Below the pieces are notes generated by a model. The model ran no database searches. It had not been told where the DNA came from and worked only from the letters and a program-made list of their open reading frames with translations. This document shows positions 27,517 through 36,012 of a DNA stretch of 47,245 nucleotides, piece after piece. The stretch covers positions 1 through 47,245 of the forward strand of contig DASUHM010000050.1 of NCBI GenBank assembly GCA_036273515.1, written 5' to 3'. The translations under genes and the position numbers were made by a program. The stretch is from Gaiellales bacterium (GTDB taxonomy: Bacteria > Actinomycetota > Thermoleophilia > Gaiellales > JAICJC01). Numbering within the stretch: position 1 is the first letter of the stretch; every line of letters starts with the position of its first letter.

Positions 27517-28897
27517 CGACGCGGAGCGTATGCGTCCCGGGTGTCGCGAAGAAGATCCGGTCGAGGCGGACGCGGGTCTTGGCCGCGCCGGCCTCGCTCA
27601 CCGTGCCCTTGGCCTTCCCGTCGATCTGGATGGACGCCGAGCCGAGCCCCGGCCCGCGCGCGCCGATGACCGATACGCTCACGCCCGTGAAGGTCAGCGT
27701 CGCCGTCGCGCCGGACGTCGAGGACCGCTCGACGAAGCCGCCGTACGCGCCGGTCAGGGCCGTGCGCGTCCAGCCGCTCGAGTACTGGATGGCCGGGCTC
27801 GTCTCGTCGTGGATCGCGATCGGCGTGAAGAGGTAGAGGGTGTTCGAGCCGTTGTCGTTCGGCCCGAGCGCGGTGATCAGGCCGTGGAGGTTGTTGCTCG
27901 TCGCCTCGCCCGACCATCCCGGCGTGACCCCGGGGTGCGTGGACGGCGGGTCGAACGGCGTCTGCGCGGCGGTGATCCGCGCGACGGCACCACCCTGGTA
28001 GACGACCGGCTGGAGAAGCCCAGGCGAGACGGTGATCCCGCCGACGACCTGGCCGGTGTTGGCGATGTGCCCGGGATTGTTCGGCAGGCTGCTTCCACCC
28101 GGGATGGAGCCCGGCAGGATGCACTGGGCATTCAGCTTGGGGAGCACCGTGCGCGTCCCAGCGTGCCAGAGCCAGGTCGCGCACCCGCCGCTGCCGTTCA
28201 GCGCGTACCCGAGCACCGTGCCGGAGGAGTTGACCGAGGTCGCACAGCCCTGGGTCATTCCGGCCGGGAGGCCGAGGTCGGTAATGGTTCCGGCCTGATA
28301 GCGGAACGGGTGGTACTTGCCGCCCGCCGTCTGCGCGCAGCCCACGGCCTGGCCGGTGGCATAGGTCGCGTAGGCGACGCTGTTCTGTCCGCCGAGGGTG
28401 CCGAGGTCCTTGACCGTCGAGCCGTTCCAGAGGAACGCGTGCGTCTCGCCCGAGGCCAGGTCGGCCTCGCCGACCACCTGCCCGGCGCCGTTGATGCCCT
28501 CCCCAGCGGCGCTGACCCCACCCAGCGTCGGGATCAGGGTCGTCATCCCGGTCGCGATCGAGTATCTGTACGCCTGGTTGAAGTCCCGCTGGGTCGTCGT
28601 GTCGAAGTTCGACACGCTGCCCGTGATCTGTCCGGCCCCGTTGATCGCGGAGGCGGACGCGCCGAAGCCGTTGCAGAGCATGCAGGCCGGCGGCAGGATC
28701 GTGACCGTCCCGTGCGACCAGTAGCCGGCGTCGTCGCAGCAGCTGCCCTGGAAGACGGAGAGAGCGACCTGGCCGTCCGCGTTCAGGCTGGCGCTGTCGA
28801 TCCCGGCCTCGTCGGTGATCGGCACCACGGCGTAGTTCGTCGCCGCCTGCGCCGACGACGCCGCGAGCGCACCGATCACAAGACACGCGGCCACCAC
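27464..28897 (-). CDS. secreted HAF-repeat protein
   Basis: A 477-residue exported protein. The signal peptide is AACLVIGALAASSAQA at the start. Residues about 50-290 hold degenerate HAF repeats, the clearest being HAFLWNGSTVKDLGTLGG, with others at YRYSIATGMTTLIPTLGG, HPFRYQAGTITDLGLPAG and TWLWHAGTRTVLPKL. They are interleaved with INGAGQVVGEA-type strands, suggesting a beta-propeller-like fold. The last 120 residues look like a carbohydrate-binding beta-sandwich ending LDAITVTPH. The HAF function is unknown. The start is uncertain: GTG 28897 is used, but in-frame codons upstream encode a basic stretch (RRIRRA) typical of a signal-peptide n-region, with no start codon near the GAGGAGG at about 28937. 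Confidence 0.8.
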   Translation of the reverse strand: MVAACLVIGALAASSAQAATNYAVVPITDEAGIDSASLNADGQVALSVFQGSCCDDAGYWSHGTVTILPPACMLCNGFGASASAINGAGQITGSVSNFDTTTQRDFNQAYRYSIATGMTTLIPTLGGVSAAGEGINGAGQVVGEADLASGETHAFLWNGSTVKDLGTLGGQNSVAYATYATGQAVGCAQTAGGKYHPFRYQAGTITDLGLPAGMTQGCATSVNSSGTVLGYALNGSGGCATWLWHAGTRTVLPKLNAQCILPGSIPGGSSLPNNPGHIANTGQVVGGITVSPGLLQPVVYQGGAVARITAAQTPFDPPSTHPGVTPGWSGEATSNNLHGLITALGPNDNGSNTLYLFTPIAIHDETSPAIQYSSGWTRTALTGAYGGFVERSSTSGATATLTFTGVSVSVIGARGPGLGSASIQIDGKAKGTVSEAGAAKTRVRLDRIFFATPGTHTLRVDVQSGTFKLDAITVTPH

Positions 28898-28992
28898 GGC
28901 ACGGCGAATCCGGCGAGCGTCTACTGGAGGCCTCCTCTCGGCTGACCGAAGGGATACTCCCCTGACCTCGCCAAGTCAACCGGCGGGACACA

Positions 28993-28998
28993 TATCAT
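28993..28998 (+). promoter_or_regulatory. putative -10 box of the serine hydrolase gene
   Basis: TATCAT within ACACATATCATC (28988-28999), an AT-rich patch in the gap between divergent genes. The identical 12-mer occurs on the minus strand at the VOC promoter (18076-18065). A start about 6-7 bases later would leave a leader of about 22 bases. Confidence 0.35.
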
Positions 28999-29026
28999 CG
29001 CCGCCATCGACGACGCCTCCGGACTC

Positions 29027-30199
29027 ATGCAGGGCCTGCCGCCGTCGGGCGACCGCGTCGTCGGCGTCCACAACTGGTCGACCTACCCGCATCTGCGGTG
29101 GGGCTTCCTGCACACGCGCGAGATCGTGCCGACGGCGCGGATCGAGCGCGGCACGGGGCCGGTGCTCTCGCTCGAGACCGACCTGCGCGACGTCGCCGCC
29201 ATCACGTTCTCCTGGGCGGGCGAGCGCCTGACGGTCGCCGACATGCTCGAGCGCACGTACGCCGACGGCTTCCTCGTGCTGCGGGGTGGCCGGGTGGCGA
29301 TGGAGCACTACGGCGCGGGCATGACGCCGGCGACGACCCACCTGCTCCAGTCGGTCTCGAAGTCCATCGCGGGCACGGTCGCGGGGGTCCTCGCCGGCCG
29401 CGGGCTGATCGATCCCGACGCGCCCGTGACGGGGTACATCGACGAGCTCGCGGGCACGAGCTTCGAGGACGCGACCGTGCGCCACGTGCTCGACATGCGC
29501 ACCGGCACCGCCTACGACGAGACCTACGACGACCCGGCGTCGGACGTGTTCCTGACCGAGGTGCTGGCCGGCTGGAGGCCGGCGGCCGGCGAGCCCGCCG
29601 CCGCGCACGTGTACGAGCAGATCACCCAGCTCGGAAACGCCCGCCCGCACGGCCAGGTGTTCGACTACCGCTCGATCCTGACCGAGCTACTCGCATGGGT
29701 GCTCGAGCGCGCGTCGGGGATGCGCTACCCGGAGCTCGTGAGCGAGACGCTGTGGTCGCGGATCGGCGCGGAGCAGGACGCCGACATCACGATCCGCCAC
29801 GGCGTCGCCCTGCCGGACGGCGGCGTCTGCGCCACCCTGCGCGACCTCGGCCGGTTCGGGCTCATGCACCTGCGCGAGGGCCGGGTCGGTGACGCCGAGG
29901 TCGTCCCCCGCGACTGGGTGCTCGACACCCGCCACGGCGACGACGAGTGCATCGCCGCCTACGCGCGTGCCGAGGACGTCGAGGTGCACGCGGGCGAGAT
30001 GTACCGCAGCCAGTTCTGGGTGCTCGAGCGCGACACGGTCTACGCCGCGCTCGGAATCCACGGCCAGATGGTCTGGATCAACGTCCCGGTGGACATCGTC
30101 TGCGTCAAGCTCTCGACCTGGCCCGCGCCGACCGACGAGGAGCTCGAGGGCTGCTGCCTGGCGGCGTTCGCGGCCATCGCGGACGCGCTGGGCGGCTGA
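29027..30199 (+). CDS. class C beta-lactamase-like serine hydrolase (NylB-like)
   Basis: A 390-residue protein of the penicillin-binding-like serine hydrolase superfamily. The SxxK nucleophile motif is SVSK in LLQSVSKSIAGTVAG (about residue 110). The tyrosine motif is Y in FDYRSILTELLAWVLE, and the third motif position reads GIHGQ. FSWAGERLTVADML, YGAGMTPATTH and the FDYRS block resemble 6-aminohexanoate-dimer hydrolase (NylB)/EstB-type enzymes more than true beta-lactamases. No signal peptide is visible, so it is probably cytoplasmic. The natural substrate, an amide or ester, is unknown. ATG 29027 has no ribosome site; TATCAT at 28993 may be its -10 box. Confidence 0.85.
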   Translation: MQGLPPSGDRVVGVHNWSTYPHLRWGFLHTREIVPTARIERGTGPVLSLETDLRDVAAITFSWAGERLTVADMLERTYADGFLVLRGGRVAMEHYGAGMTPATTHLLQSVSKSIAGTVAGVLAGRGLIDPDAPVTGYIDELAGTSFEDATVRHVLDMRTGTAYDETYDDPASDVFLTEVLAGWRPAAGEPAAAHVYEQITQLGNARPHGQVFDYRSILTELLAWVLERASGMRYPELVSETLWSRIGAEQDADITIRHGVALPDGGVCATLRDLGRFGLMHLREGRVGDAEVVPRDWVLDTRHGDDECIAAYARAEDVEVHAGEMYRSQFWVLERDTVYAALGIHGQMVWINVPVDIVCVKLSTWPAPTDEELEGCCLAAFAAIADALGG

Positions 30200-30255
30200 G
30201 GACTGACCGAGCGGGGTTCTGGGCCGGCGGGACCGCCCGTACGCTGGAAAACAGC

Positions 30256-30561
30256 GTGTGTCGCCGCCTCCTGATTTCGCTGCTCGTCGTCATCGCTGGC
30301 GCTCCCGCGTGCGCGGGCATGCAGCCGCACCATCCGACCGCGGCGTCCGGCACCGGCGAGGCGCAGGCGGCGGCCGTCGCCCAGAGTCTCGTCGCCGGGT
30401 TCGGTGACAGCCAGTCCGTCCGCTACCAGGATGCGCGCTGCGCCAGGGTGCACGGGCTCGGCGGCGCCGGCTACGTGTGCGCGCTCGAGGAGATCGGCCT
30501 CCACCGCGCCCTGCGCTCACGCCCGAGTGCTCCGCGATCCGGTCGATTGCTAGAATTCTAG
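30256..30561 (+). CDS. small exported protein, C-terminus probably disrupted by the HipBA island
   Basis: A 101-residue frame. The N-terminus (CRRLLISLLVVIAGAPACAG) is a signal peptide, possibly a lipoprotein signal with a non-ideal lipobox. A body with VAQSLVAGFGDSQSVRYQDARC and GLGGAGYVCALEEIG follows. From about 30515 the base composition drops and the predicted residues turn arginine/serine-rich (RALRSRPSAPRSGRLLEF). The stop lies inside the palindromic operator of hipB. I infer that the original 3' end was cut off when the toxin-antitoxin module arrived. TACGCT (30240-30245) lies 10 bases before the GTG start. The family is not recognised. Confidence 0.5.
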   Translation: MCRRLLISLLVVIAGAPACAGMQPHHPTAASGTGEAQAAAVAQSLVAGFGDSQSVRYQDARCARVHGLGGAGYVCALEEIGLHRALRSRPSAPRSGRLLEF

Positions 30562-30592
30562 ACCTTACGTCCTTTATGGTCTATTATTCTAG
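30550..30592. promoter_or_regulatory. hipBA operator: 15-bp inverted repeat overlapping the promoter
   Basis: CTAGAATTCTAGACC (30550-30564) and GGTCTATTATTCTAG (30578-30592) are inverted repeats with two mismatches, separated by 13 bases. The left arm also contains the perfect palindrome CTAGAATTCTAG. The right arm ends two bases before the hipB ATG and contains TATTAT (30582-30587), a likely -10 box placed 7 bases before the start. This layout fits autorepression by HipB, or HipB with HipA, by direct blockage of the promoter. Confidence 0.75.
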
Positions 30593-30594
30593 AT

Positions 30595-30924
30595 ATGCCC
30601 CGTTCTCGCGCTCATTCTCCGATCGCCGCTGAGGCAGCCCGAATCCTGGGGGATCTGATCCGTGCTGCTCGCATCGAGCGGCGATGGACGCAGAACGATC
30701 TCGCCGAGCGGGTCGGAGTCGCTCGACACACGATCTGGAAGCTCGAGCACGGCGATCTCAGTGTCGCACTCGGAACGGCGTTCGAGGCCGCGGTCGTCTG
30801 CGGCGTTCCGCTGTTCGAGCCGGAGCGATCGCGGTTGGTCATGGAGGAGCGACAGCTCGCTGACCGCCTGACGCTGTTGCCGAAGCGAGCGCGCCGGGAG
30901 GCTGAGGTTGATGATGACTTCTAA
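30595..30924 (+). CDS. hipB: HipB-like XRE-family antitoxin
   Basis: A 109-residue DNA-binding protein. A Cro/C1-type helix-turn-helix occupies residues about 20-72: LIRAARIERRWTQNDLAERVGVARHTIWKLEHGD. The tail is acidic (EAEVDDDF), as in antitoxins that contact a kinase toxin. It should bind the inverted repeat just upstream and neutralise HipA. The gene has lower GC and more A/T-ending codons than its neighbours, a sign of horizontal transfer. Its stop overlaps the beginning of hipA by 11 bases. No ribosome site precedes the ATG, which lies 2 bases after the operator, so the message is probably leaderless. Confidence 0.9.
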   Translation: MPRSRAHSPIAAEAARILGDLIRAARIERRWTQNDLAERVGVARHTIWKLEHGDLSVALGTAFEAAVVCGVPLFEPERSRLVMEERQLADRLTLLPKRARREAEVDDDF

Positions 30925-32167
30925 CGATCATGCCTTCGTCTGGATCTGGCTTCCCGGGCAGACGTCCCCAGTTCCCGCTGGCAGATTGGATCGCCGCGCC
31001 GGCGGATTGATCAGCTTCACCTACGGTCGAAGCTACCGGGGACGCGCGGATGCGATCCCTGTCTACCTGCCGGAGCTGCCTCTCCGCGCGGGCCGGATTC
31101 ACCCGTTGAACGCCCTCTCGATCGCCGGCTGCATCAGCGACGCCGCTCCGGACGCCTGGGGGAAGAGGGTCATTCTTCAGACCCTCGTCGGCCGATCCGC
31201 GACAGACACCGCCGACCTGGACACGTTGACCTACCTGCTCAGATCGGGGAGCGATCGGATCGGCGCGCTCGACTTCCAGGAATCGCCCGATGTCTATGTG
31301 CCGAGAGCGTCCAAAGCCACCTTGGAGGAGCTCGAGCAGGCGGCATGGCTCGTCCAGGAGAACGAGCCGCTCTCACCCGAACTCGATCAGGCGCTCCTCC
31401 ACGGCGGTTCGATCGGCGGAGCGCGGCCGAAAGCCACCTTGACTGACGGGAATCGACACCTGATTGCCAAGTTCAGCGCGACCGACGATCCCCACCCCGT
31501 CGTCAAGGGAGAATTCGTGGCGACAACGCTGGCGCGACTCGTCGGCCTCGACGTCTGCGCTGTCTCGCTGACCCAGGTTCTTGGCCGAGACGTGCTCCTG
31601 ATCGATCGGTTTGATCGCACGCCCAGCGGTGAACGCCGATTGATGGTCTCCGCGCTGACCCTCTTCGAGCTCGATGAGATGTTCGCCCGCTACGCGAGCT
31701 ACTCGGAGCTGGCCGACATGATCCGCAGCCGCTTCGCCAACCCGCAAGAAACGCTCCGCGAGTTGTTCTCCAGGATCACCTTCAACATTCTCGTCGGCAA
31801 CAACGATGACCACGCCCGTAACCATGCCGCCTTCTGGGACGGCCAGTTGCTCAGCCTCACCCCCGCCTACGACCTCTGTCCCGGGCCCCGCTCCGGCCAG
31901 GTCATGCAGCAACTCATGGGAATCGGATACCCCTCGACACCCGGTCAAGGCGACGGCTGGCGAGACAGCCAGGTCGCCGGCTGCATCGAGCGCGCATCCA
32001 TCTACCGACTGGCAGAACACGAGGCTCGATCCATCGTCGATCACCAGATCGAAACGATCCGACGATCGTGGAACGACGTCTGCGACCAGGCGAACCTCAC
32101 GACCGCTGACCGTGGGTTCTTCTGGGGCCGCCAGTTCCTCAACCCGTACGCACTCGAGGGCCTCTAG
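30914..32167 (+). CDS. hipA: HipA-family serine/threonine kinase toxin
   Basis: A 417-residue HipA toxin. It has a HipA N-terminal domain (IPVYLPELPLRAGRIHPLNAL, then DAAPDAWGKRVI), the glycine-rich loop GGSIGGARPKATL (about 165), the ATP lysine in HLIAKFS (K186), the catalytic segment NILVGNNDDHARNHAAFW (about 291-308) and the metal aspartate in PAYDLCPGP (D320). All key kinase motifs look intact, so it should be active. Classical HipA phosphorylates glutamyl-tRNA synthetase and triggers growth arrest; the target here is not known. ATG 30914 is preferred (GAGG six bases upstream) over TTG 30908 and ATG 30911. It overlaps hipB, so expression is coupled. Confidence 0.93.
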   Translation: MTSNDHAFVWIWLPGQTSPVPAGRLDRRAGGLISFTYGRSYRGRADAIPVYLPELPLRAGRIHPLNALSIAGCISDAAPDAWGKRVILQTLVGRSATDTADLDTLTYLLRSGSDRIGALDFQESPDVYVPRASKATLEELEQAAWLVQENEPLSPELDQALLHGGSIGGARPKATLTDGNRHLIAKFSATDDPHPVVKGEFVATTLARLVGLDVCAVSLTQVLGRDVLLIDRFDRTPSGERRLMVSALTLFELDEMFARYASYSELADMIRSRFANPQETLRELFSRITFNILVGNNDDHARNHAAFWDGQLLSLTPAYDLCPGPRSGQVMQQLMGIGYPSTPGQGDGWRDSQVAGCIERASIYRLAEHEARSIVDHQIETIRRSWNDVCDQANLTTADRGFFWGRQFLNPYALEGL

Positions 32168-32481
32168 AGGCTCCGACTCGAACGCCGGCGAAGAGCAGGT
32201 TTCATGAGTCTTATGGGTTGCCGGGCCTTAAGTGGGTAGGGGTTCCTATAGCCGCGTCCGGGGCGACAAACCGGAGGATGTGAACGTGCGGGTGCGCCGG
32301 CCGATACCGCCACTCGCGCTCGCTCACGCCGCAGCGGCCCGACGGCGCCGGCGCACCTCTTCCATCGCCTTCGTGAACGGCGACAAAACGCACCACGATC
32401 AGGCCGTTCGCGCTCTCAGCGAGAGGCGCCCGCGAATCCCGGCGAGTTTCTCAATTCGTTTCTCAACCGCGCCGACGGCGC
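32168..32481. other. intergenic region between hipA and glmS
   Basis: This 314-base gap holds no convincing gene. Short open frames on both strands are arginine-rich and lack start signals; GGAGG at 32273-32277 is followed by ATGTGA, a start codon directly meeting a stop. A tandem GTTTCTCAA, TTC, GTTTCTCAA lies at about 32450-32470. A weak hairpin, GCGCC-GAC-GGCGC (32469-32481), directly follows the glmS stop on the minus strand and may help termination. The right edge of the HipBA island probably lies in this gap, but I see no flanking direct repeat. Confidence 0.4.
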
Positions 32482-34305
32482 CTACTCCACCGTGACGGTC
32501 TTCGCCAGGTTCCGCGGCTTGTCGACGTCGAGGCCGCGGCGCGTCGCGATGGCGTAGGCGAGCTGCTGGAGCGGTAGCACCGCCAGCACCGGCTGAAGCT
32601 CCGGCTCGGTGCGCGGCAGGTAGAGCACGTGCTCGGCCAGCTCGCGGATGCCCTCGTTGCCCTCGGTCGCGATGGCGATCACGTGGGCGCCGCGGGCGCG
32701 CACTTCTTCGATGTTCGAGACGACCTTCTCGTAGACGTGGCCGTCGGTGGCGATCACGACCACCGGCGTCGAGTCGTCGAGGAGCGCGATCGGGCCGTGC
32801 TTCATCTCGCCTGCGGCGTACGCGTCGGTCGAGATGTAGGAGATCTCCTTCAGCTTGAGCGCGCCCTCGAGCGCGATCGGCAGGCCGATGTTGCGGCCCA
32901 GGTAGAGGAAGAACTCGTTGCCGGCGAAGCGGTCGGCGATCGGCTCGACCAGCTCCCCGCGCTCGAGCGTCTGCTGGACGAGGTCGGGCAGCGACCGCAC
33001 CTGCTGGAGCAGCGTCTCGGCCCGCTCGCCCGTGACGGTGCCGCGGATCGTGCCGAGGCGCAGCGCGAGCAGGTAGAGCAGCGTCAGCTGCGCGGTGAAC
33101 GTCTTCGAGGCGGCGACGCCGATCTCGAGCCCGGCCCGGGTGTAGAGCACCGAGTCGCACTCGCGCGTCATCTGGCTGCCCATCACGTTCGTGATGGCGA
33201 GGACGTGGGCGCCGCGGGCGCGGGCCTCCTTCATCGCCGCCAGCGTGTCGATCGTCTCGCCCGACTGGGCGATCGCGATCACGAGCGTGTTCTCGTCGAT
33301 CACCGCGTGGCGGTAGCGCCACTCGCTGGCGATGTCCGACTCGGACGGGATCCGCGCCCACTCCTCGAGCAGGTAGCGGCCGACGAGGCCGGCGTGGTAC
33401 GAGGTCCCGCAGGCGAGGAACACGATCCGGGAGAGGCCGCGGATCTGCTCGTCGGTCAGGTTGAGCCCGTCGAGCTGCAGCTGCCCGTGGTAGAGCCGCT
33501 CGCCGATCGTCTCGGCGATCGCGTCGGGCTGCTCCCAGATCTCCTTGAGCATGAACGTCTCGTAGCCCTGCTTCTCGGCCGCGTCGTCGTCCCACTCGAC
33601 CTCCTGCACCTCGCGCTCGATCACGGTGCCGTCGCCGGAGAGGAACGTCGCGCCGTCGGTGCGGGCGACGACGATCTCGCCGTCGAACACGTGCTGCACC
33701 TTCCGCGTCTCGGCCAGGAACGCCGGGATGGCGGAGGCCATGAACATCTCGCCCTCGCCGACGCCGACGACCAGCGGGCAGCCGCGCCGGGCGGCGACGA
33801 GCACGCCGGGGCTGTCCTGGTGGGCGACCGCGAACGCGAAGTGCCCGTCGAGCCGCTGGTAGGCCTTGTGCACCGCCTCGACGAGGTCGCCGTCGTAGCA
33901 CTCCTCGACCAGGTGCGCGATCGCCTCGGTGTCGGTGTCGGAGTGGTAGACGTGGCCGGCCTCGGCCAGCTCGCGCCGAAGCGCCGCGTAGTTCTCGATG
34001 ATGCCGTTGTGGACGACCGTCACACCCGAGCCCTCGCAGGCCTCGATCGGGTGCGCGTTGGCCTCGATCACGCCCCCGTGGGTGGCCCAGCGGGTGTGGG
34101 CGAGGCCGGTCGTCGCCGGGTGCGACGCGGCGCCGACGGCATCGCGCAGGGCCGACACCTTGCCGACCCGCCTGGTGATGTCCGCCCGCCCGTTGATCAG
34201 GCAGATGCCGGCGGAGTCATATCCGCGGTACTCCAGCCGCTCGAGCCCCGTCAGCAGGAGCTCCTTGCACGGGCGTCCGCCCACGTATCCGACGATCCCG
34301 CACAT
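32482..34305 (-). CDS. glmS: glutamine--fructose-6-phosphate aminotransferase (isomerizing)
   Basis: A 607-residue enzyme making glucosamine-6-phosphate, the entry step to UDP-GlcNAc for peptidoglycan. The N-terminal nucleophile is Cys2 (MCGIVGYVGGRPCKELLL). The glutaminase domain has HTRWATHGGVIEANAHPI and VVHNGIIENY. Two SIS sugar-isomerase domains follow (ACGTSYHAGLVGRYLLEEWA, AIAQSGETIDTLAA and LGRNIGLPIALEGALKLKE). The C-terminal NLAKTVTVE is invariant. Length matches the family (about 609). The ATG at 34305 overlaps the glmM stop by one base (TGATG), so the genes are coupled. No GlmS ribozyme leader can fit here. Confidence 0.97.
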   Translation of the reverse strand: MCGIVGYVGGRPCKELLLTGLERLEYRGYDSAGICLINGRADITRRVGKVSALRDAVGAASHPATTGLAHTRWATHGGVIEANAHPIEACEGSGVTVVHNGIIENYAALRRELAEAGHVYHSDTDTEAIAHLVEECYDGDLVEAVHKAYQRLDGHFAFAVAHQDSPGVLVAARRGCPLVVGVGEGEMFMASAIPAFLAETRKVQHVFDGEIVVARTDGATFLSGDGTVIEREVQEVEWDDDAAEKQGYETFMLKEIWEQPDAIAETIGERLYHGQLQLDGLNLTDEQIRGLSRIVFLACGTSYHAGLVGRYLLEEWARIPSESDIASEWRYRHAVIDENTLVIAIAQSGETIDTLAAMKEARARGAHVLAITNVMGSQMTRECDSVLYTRAGLEIGVAASKTFTAQLTLLYLLALRLGTIRGTVTGERAETLLQQVRSLPDLVQQTLERGELVEPIADRFAGNEFFLYLGRNIGLPIALEGALKLKEISYISTDAYAAGEMKHGPIALLDDSTPVVVIATDGHVYEKVVSNIEEVRARGAHVIAIATEGNEGIRELAEHVLYLPRTEPELQPVLAVLPLQQLAYAIATRRGLDVDKPRNLAKTVTVE

Positions 34306-35603
34306 CAGCCCTCCCCGATCTCCGTCTGGACGATCCCGACCAGATGGTTGCAGATGGCCGCGCACGACGCGGCATCCGCGGCCTCGACCATGACCCGGAC
34401 GACCGGCTCCGTGCCCGAGGCCCGGAGCACCACCCGCCCGTCCTCCCCGAGCTTCGCCTCCGCCGCCGCGACCTCCTGCCAGATCCGCTCCGACCCGGCC
34501 AGCGCCGTGCGGTCGGCGCGCACGGCCACGAGCTTCTGCGGGAAGGGCACGATCAGGTCGGCCAGCTCGGCCATCGACATGCCCAGCTGCGGCAGCGCCG
34601 CGAGCAGCATGAGCGCCGTCGCCAGGCCGTCGCCGGTCGTGTGGTGGGCGAGGTCGACGACGTGGCCCGACTGCTCGCCGCCGAGCGTCGCGCCGGTCGC
34701 GAGCATGCGCTCGAGCACGTAGCGGTCGCCGACGTCGGTCACCTCGACCACGATCCCGTGGTCGCGCATGACCCGGTGGAAGCCGAGGTTCGTCATCGAG
34801 GTGACGACGACCCGGTCGACCCGGCGGGCGAGCGCGACGGCCGCGATGATGGCGTCGCCGTTCACCGGCCGGCCGGCGGCGTCGACGGCCAGGCAGCGGT
34901 CGGCATCGCCGTCGAACGCGATCCCGCAGGCCGCACCCGCGGCGTGCACCGCGTCGCCCACGGCGTCGAGGTGCGTCGAGCCGACGCCGGCGTTGATGTT
35001 GCGCCCGTCGGGCGCGTCGCCGAGGAAGGTCGCGTCCAGCTCCAGCCGGCGGAAGACGAGCGGCGCCGCGGCGTGGGCGGCCCCGTTTGCGCAGTCCACG
35101 ACGAGGCCGCCCGGTACCTCGACTCCCTGGCCATATGTCGAGGCGAGCCAATCCACGTACTCGTCGACCGCACCACCGAGCTCCACGGCCGAGCCGCCGG
35201 ACCCCGCCGGCGCCGAGCCGACCAGGCGTTCGATCGCTGCCTCCAGGTCGTCGCCCAGCTTGCGCCCGTCGCCGCCGAGGAACTTGATGCCGTTGTCCTG
35301 GTAGGGGTTGTGCGACGCCGAGATGACGCAACCGAGGTCGGCCTCGCCGAGACGGACGAGGACGGCGACGCCCGGCGTCGGGATCACGCCCCCGTGGACG
35401 GCCCGGCCGCCGCCGGAGACGATGCCCTCCGCCAGCGCCTCCTCGAGCTCGGGCCCGGACTCGCGGGTGTCGCGGCCGATCAGGACGCGCGAGCCCTCGC
35501 CCGCCCAGGCGGCGGCCGCAGCGCCCAGGTCGCGGGCGAGCTCGGCGGTCAGGTCGACGCCGGCAACGCCTCGCACCCCGTCGGTGCCGAACAGCGTGCG
35601 CAC
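34305..35603 (-). CDS. glmM: phosphoglucosamine mutase
   Basis: A 432-residue alpha-D-phosphohexomutase converting glucosamine-6-phosphate to glucosamine-1-phosphate. The phosphoserine is S97 in ISASHNP. The metal loop is DGDADR, the sugar-binding motif GGEQSGH is present (TLGGEQSGHVVD), and the C-terminal phosphate-binding loop is RASGTEPVVRVMVEA. The start is GTG 35603, ten bases after the rpsI stop. It forms the operon rplM-rpsI-glmM-glmS, an order common in actinobacteria. The enzyme works next to GlmS in the same pathway. Confidence 0.96.
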   Translation of the reverse strand: MRTLFGTDGVRGVAGVDLTAELARDLGAAAAAWAGEGSRVLIGRDTRESGPELEEALAEGIVSGGGRAVHGGVIPTPGVAVLVRLGEADLGCVISASHNPYQDNGIKFLGGDGRKLGDDLEAAIERLVGSAPAGSGGSAVELGGAVDEYVDWLASTYGQGVEVPGGLVVDCANGAAHAAAPLVFRRLELDATFLGDAPDGRNINAGVGSTHLDAVGDAVHAAGAACGIAFDGDADRCLAVDAAGRPVNGDAIIAAVALARRVDRVVVTSMTNLGFHRVMRDHGIVVEVTDVGDRYVLERMLATGATLGGEQSGHVVDLAHHTTGDGLATALMLLAALPQLGMSMAELADLIVPFPQKLVAVRADRTALAGSERIWQEVAAAEAKLGEDGRVVLRASGTEPVVRVMVEAADAASCAAICNHLVGIVQTEIGEG

Positions 35604-35613
35604 GGTAGGGCCG

Positions 35614-36012
35614 CTAACGCTTCGAGAACTGCGGGCGCTTGCGGGCCTTCTTGAGACCCGCCTTCTTGCGCTCGACCTGGCGGTCGTCGCGGGTCAGGAA
35701 GCCCTGGCGCTTCAGCTCCGTGCGCAGGTTCTCGTCGACGCCGATCAGCGCGCGCGAGATGCCGTGCCGCAGGGCGCCGGCCTGGCCGGCGATGCCGCCG
35801 CCGTCGATGCGGGCGCGCACGTCGTACGCCGAGTCGGTGCCGGTCAGCTGCAGGGGCGCGGTCGCGATCGCGCGCAGCGTCTGGCGGGGGAAGTACTCCT
35901 CGATCGCCTTGCCGTTGACCGTGATGGCGCCGGCGCCGGGAACGAGCACGACCCGGGCCACCGACGTCTTGCGCTTGCCGGTGCCGCGGTACGAGACGGC
36001 GGTGTCTGCCAC
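35614..36012 (-). CDS. rpsI: 30S ribosomal protein S9
   Basis: A 132-residue ribosomal protein with the S9 hallmarks [26 protein letters not shown] and the basic C-terminal [12 protein letters not shown] tail that reaches the P site. The start is GTG 36012, overlapping the TAG stop of rplM by one base (TAGTG). It is the second gene of the operon. Confidence 0.98.
   Translation of the reverse strand: MADTAVSYRGTGKRKTSVARVVLVPGAGAITVNGKAIEEYFPRQTLRAIATAPLQLTGTDSAYDVRARIDGGGIAGQAGALRHGISRALIGVDENLRTELKRQGFLTRDDRQVERKKAGLKKARKRPQFSKR

Noticed and set aside
29006-29026. ATC start codon for the serine hydrolase, 7 bases after TATCAT
   Set aside because: It would match the leaderless pattern, but ATC starts are very rare and ATG 29027 is available.
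30550-32481. Attachment-site repeats around HipBA
   Set aside because: No convincing direct repeat, integrase gene or tRNA is seen at either edge, so no integrative element is called.
32211-32495. Short open frames between hipA and glmS
   Set aside because: Arg- and Pro-rich products without domains, no usable start signal, and ATG directly followed by a stop after the only good ribosome site.
34260-34330. glmS ribozyme
   Set aside because: glmS starts within the stop codon of glmM, leaving no leader for the ribozyme, and these are typical of Firmicutes rather than this kind of genome.
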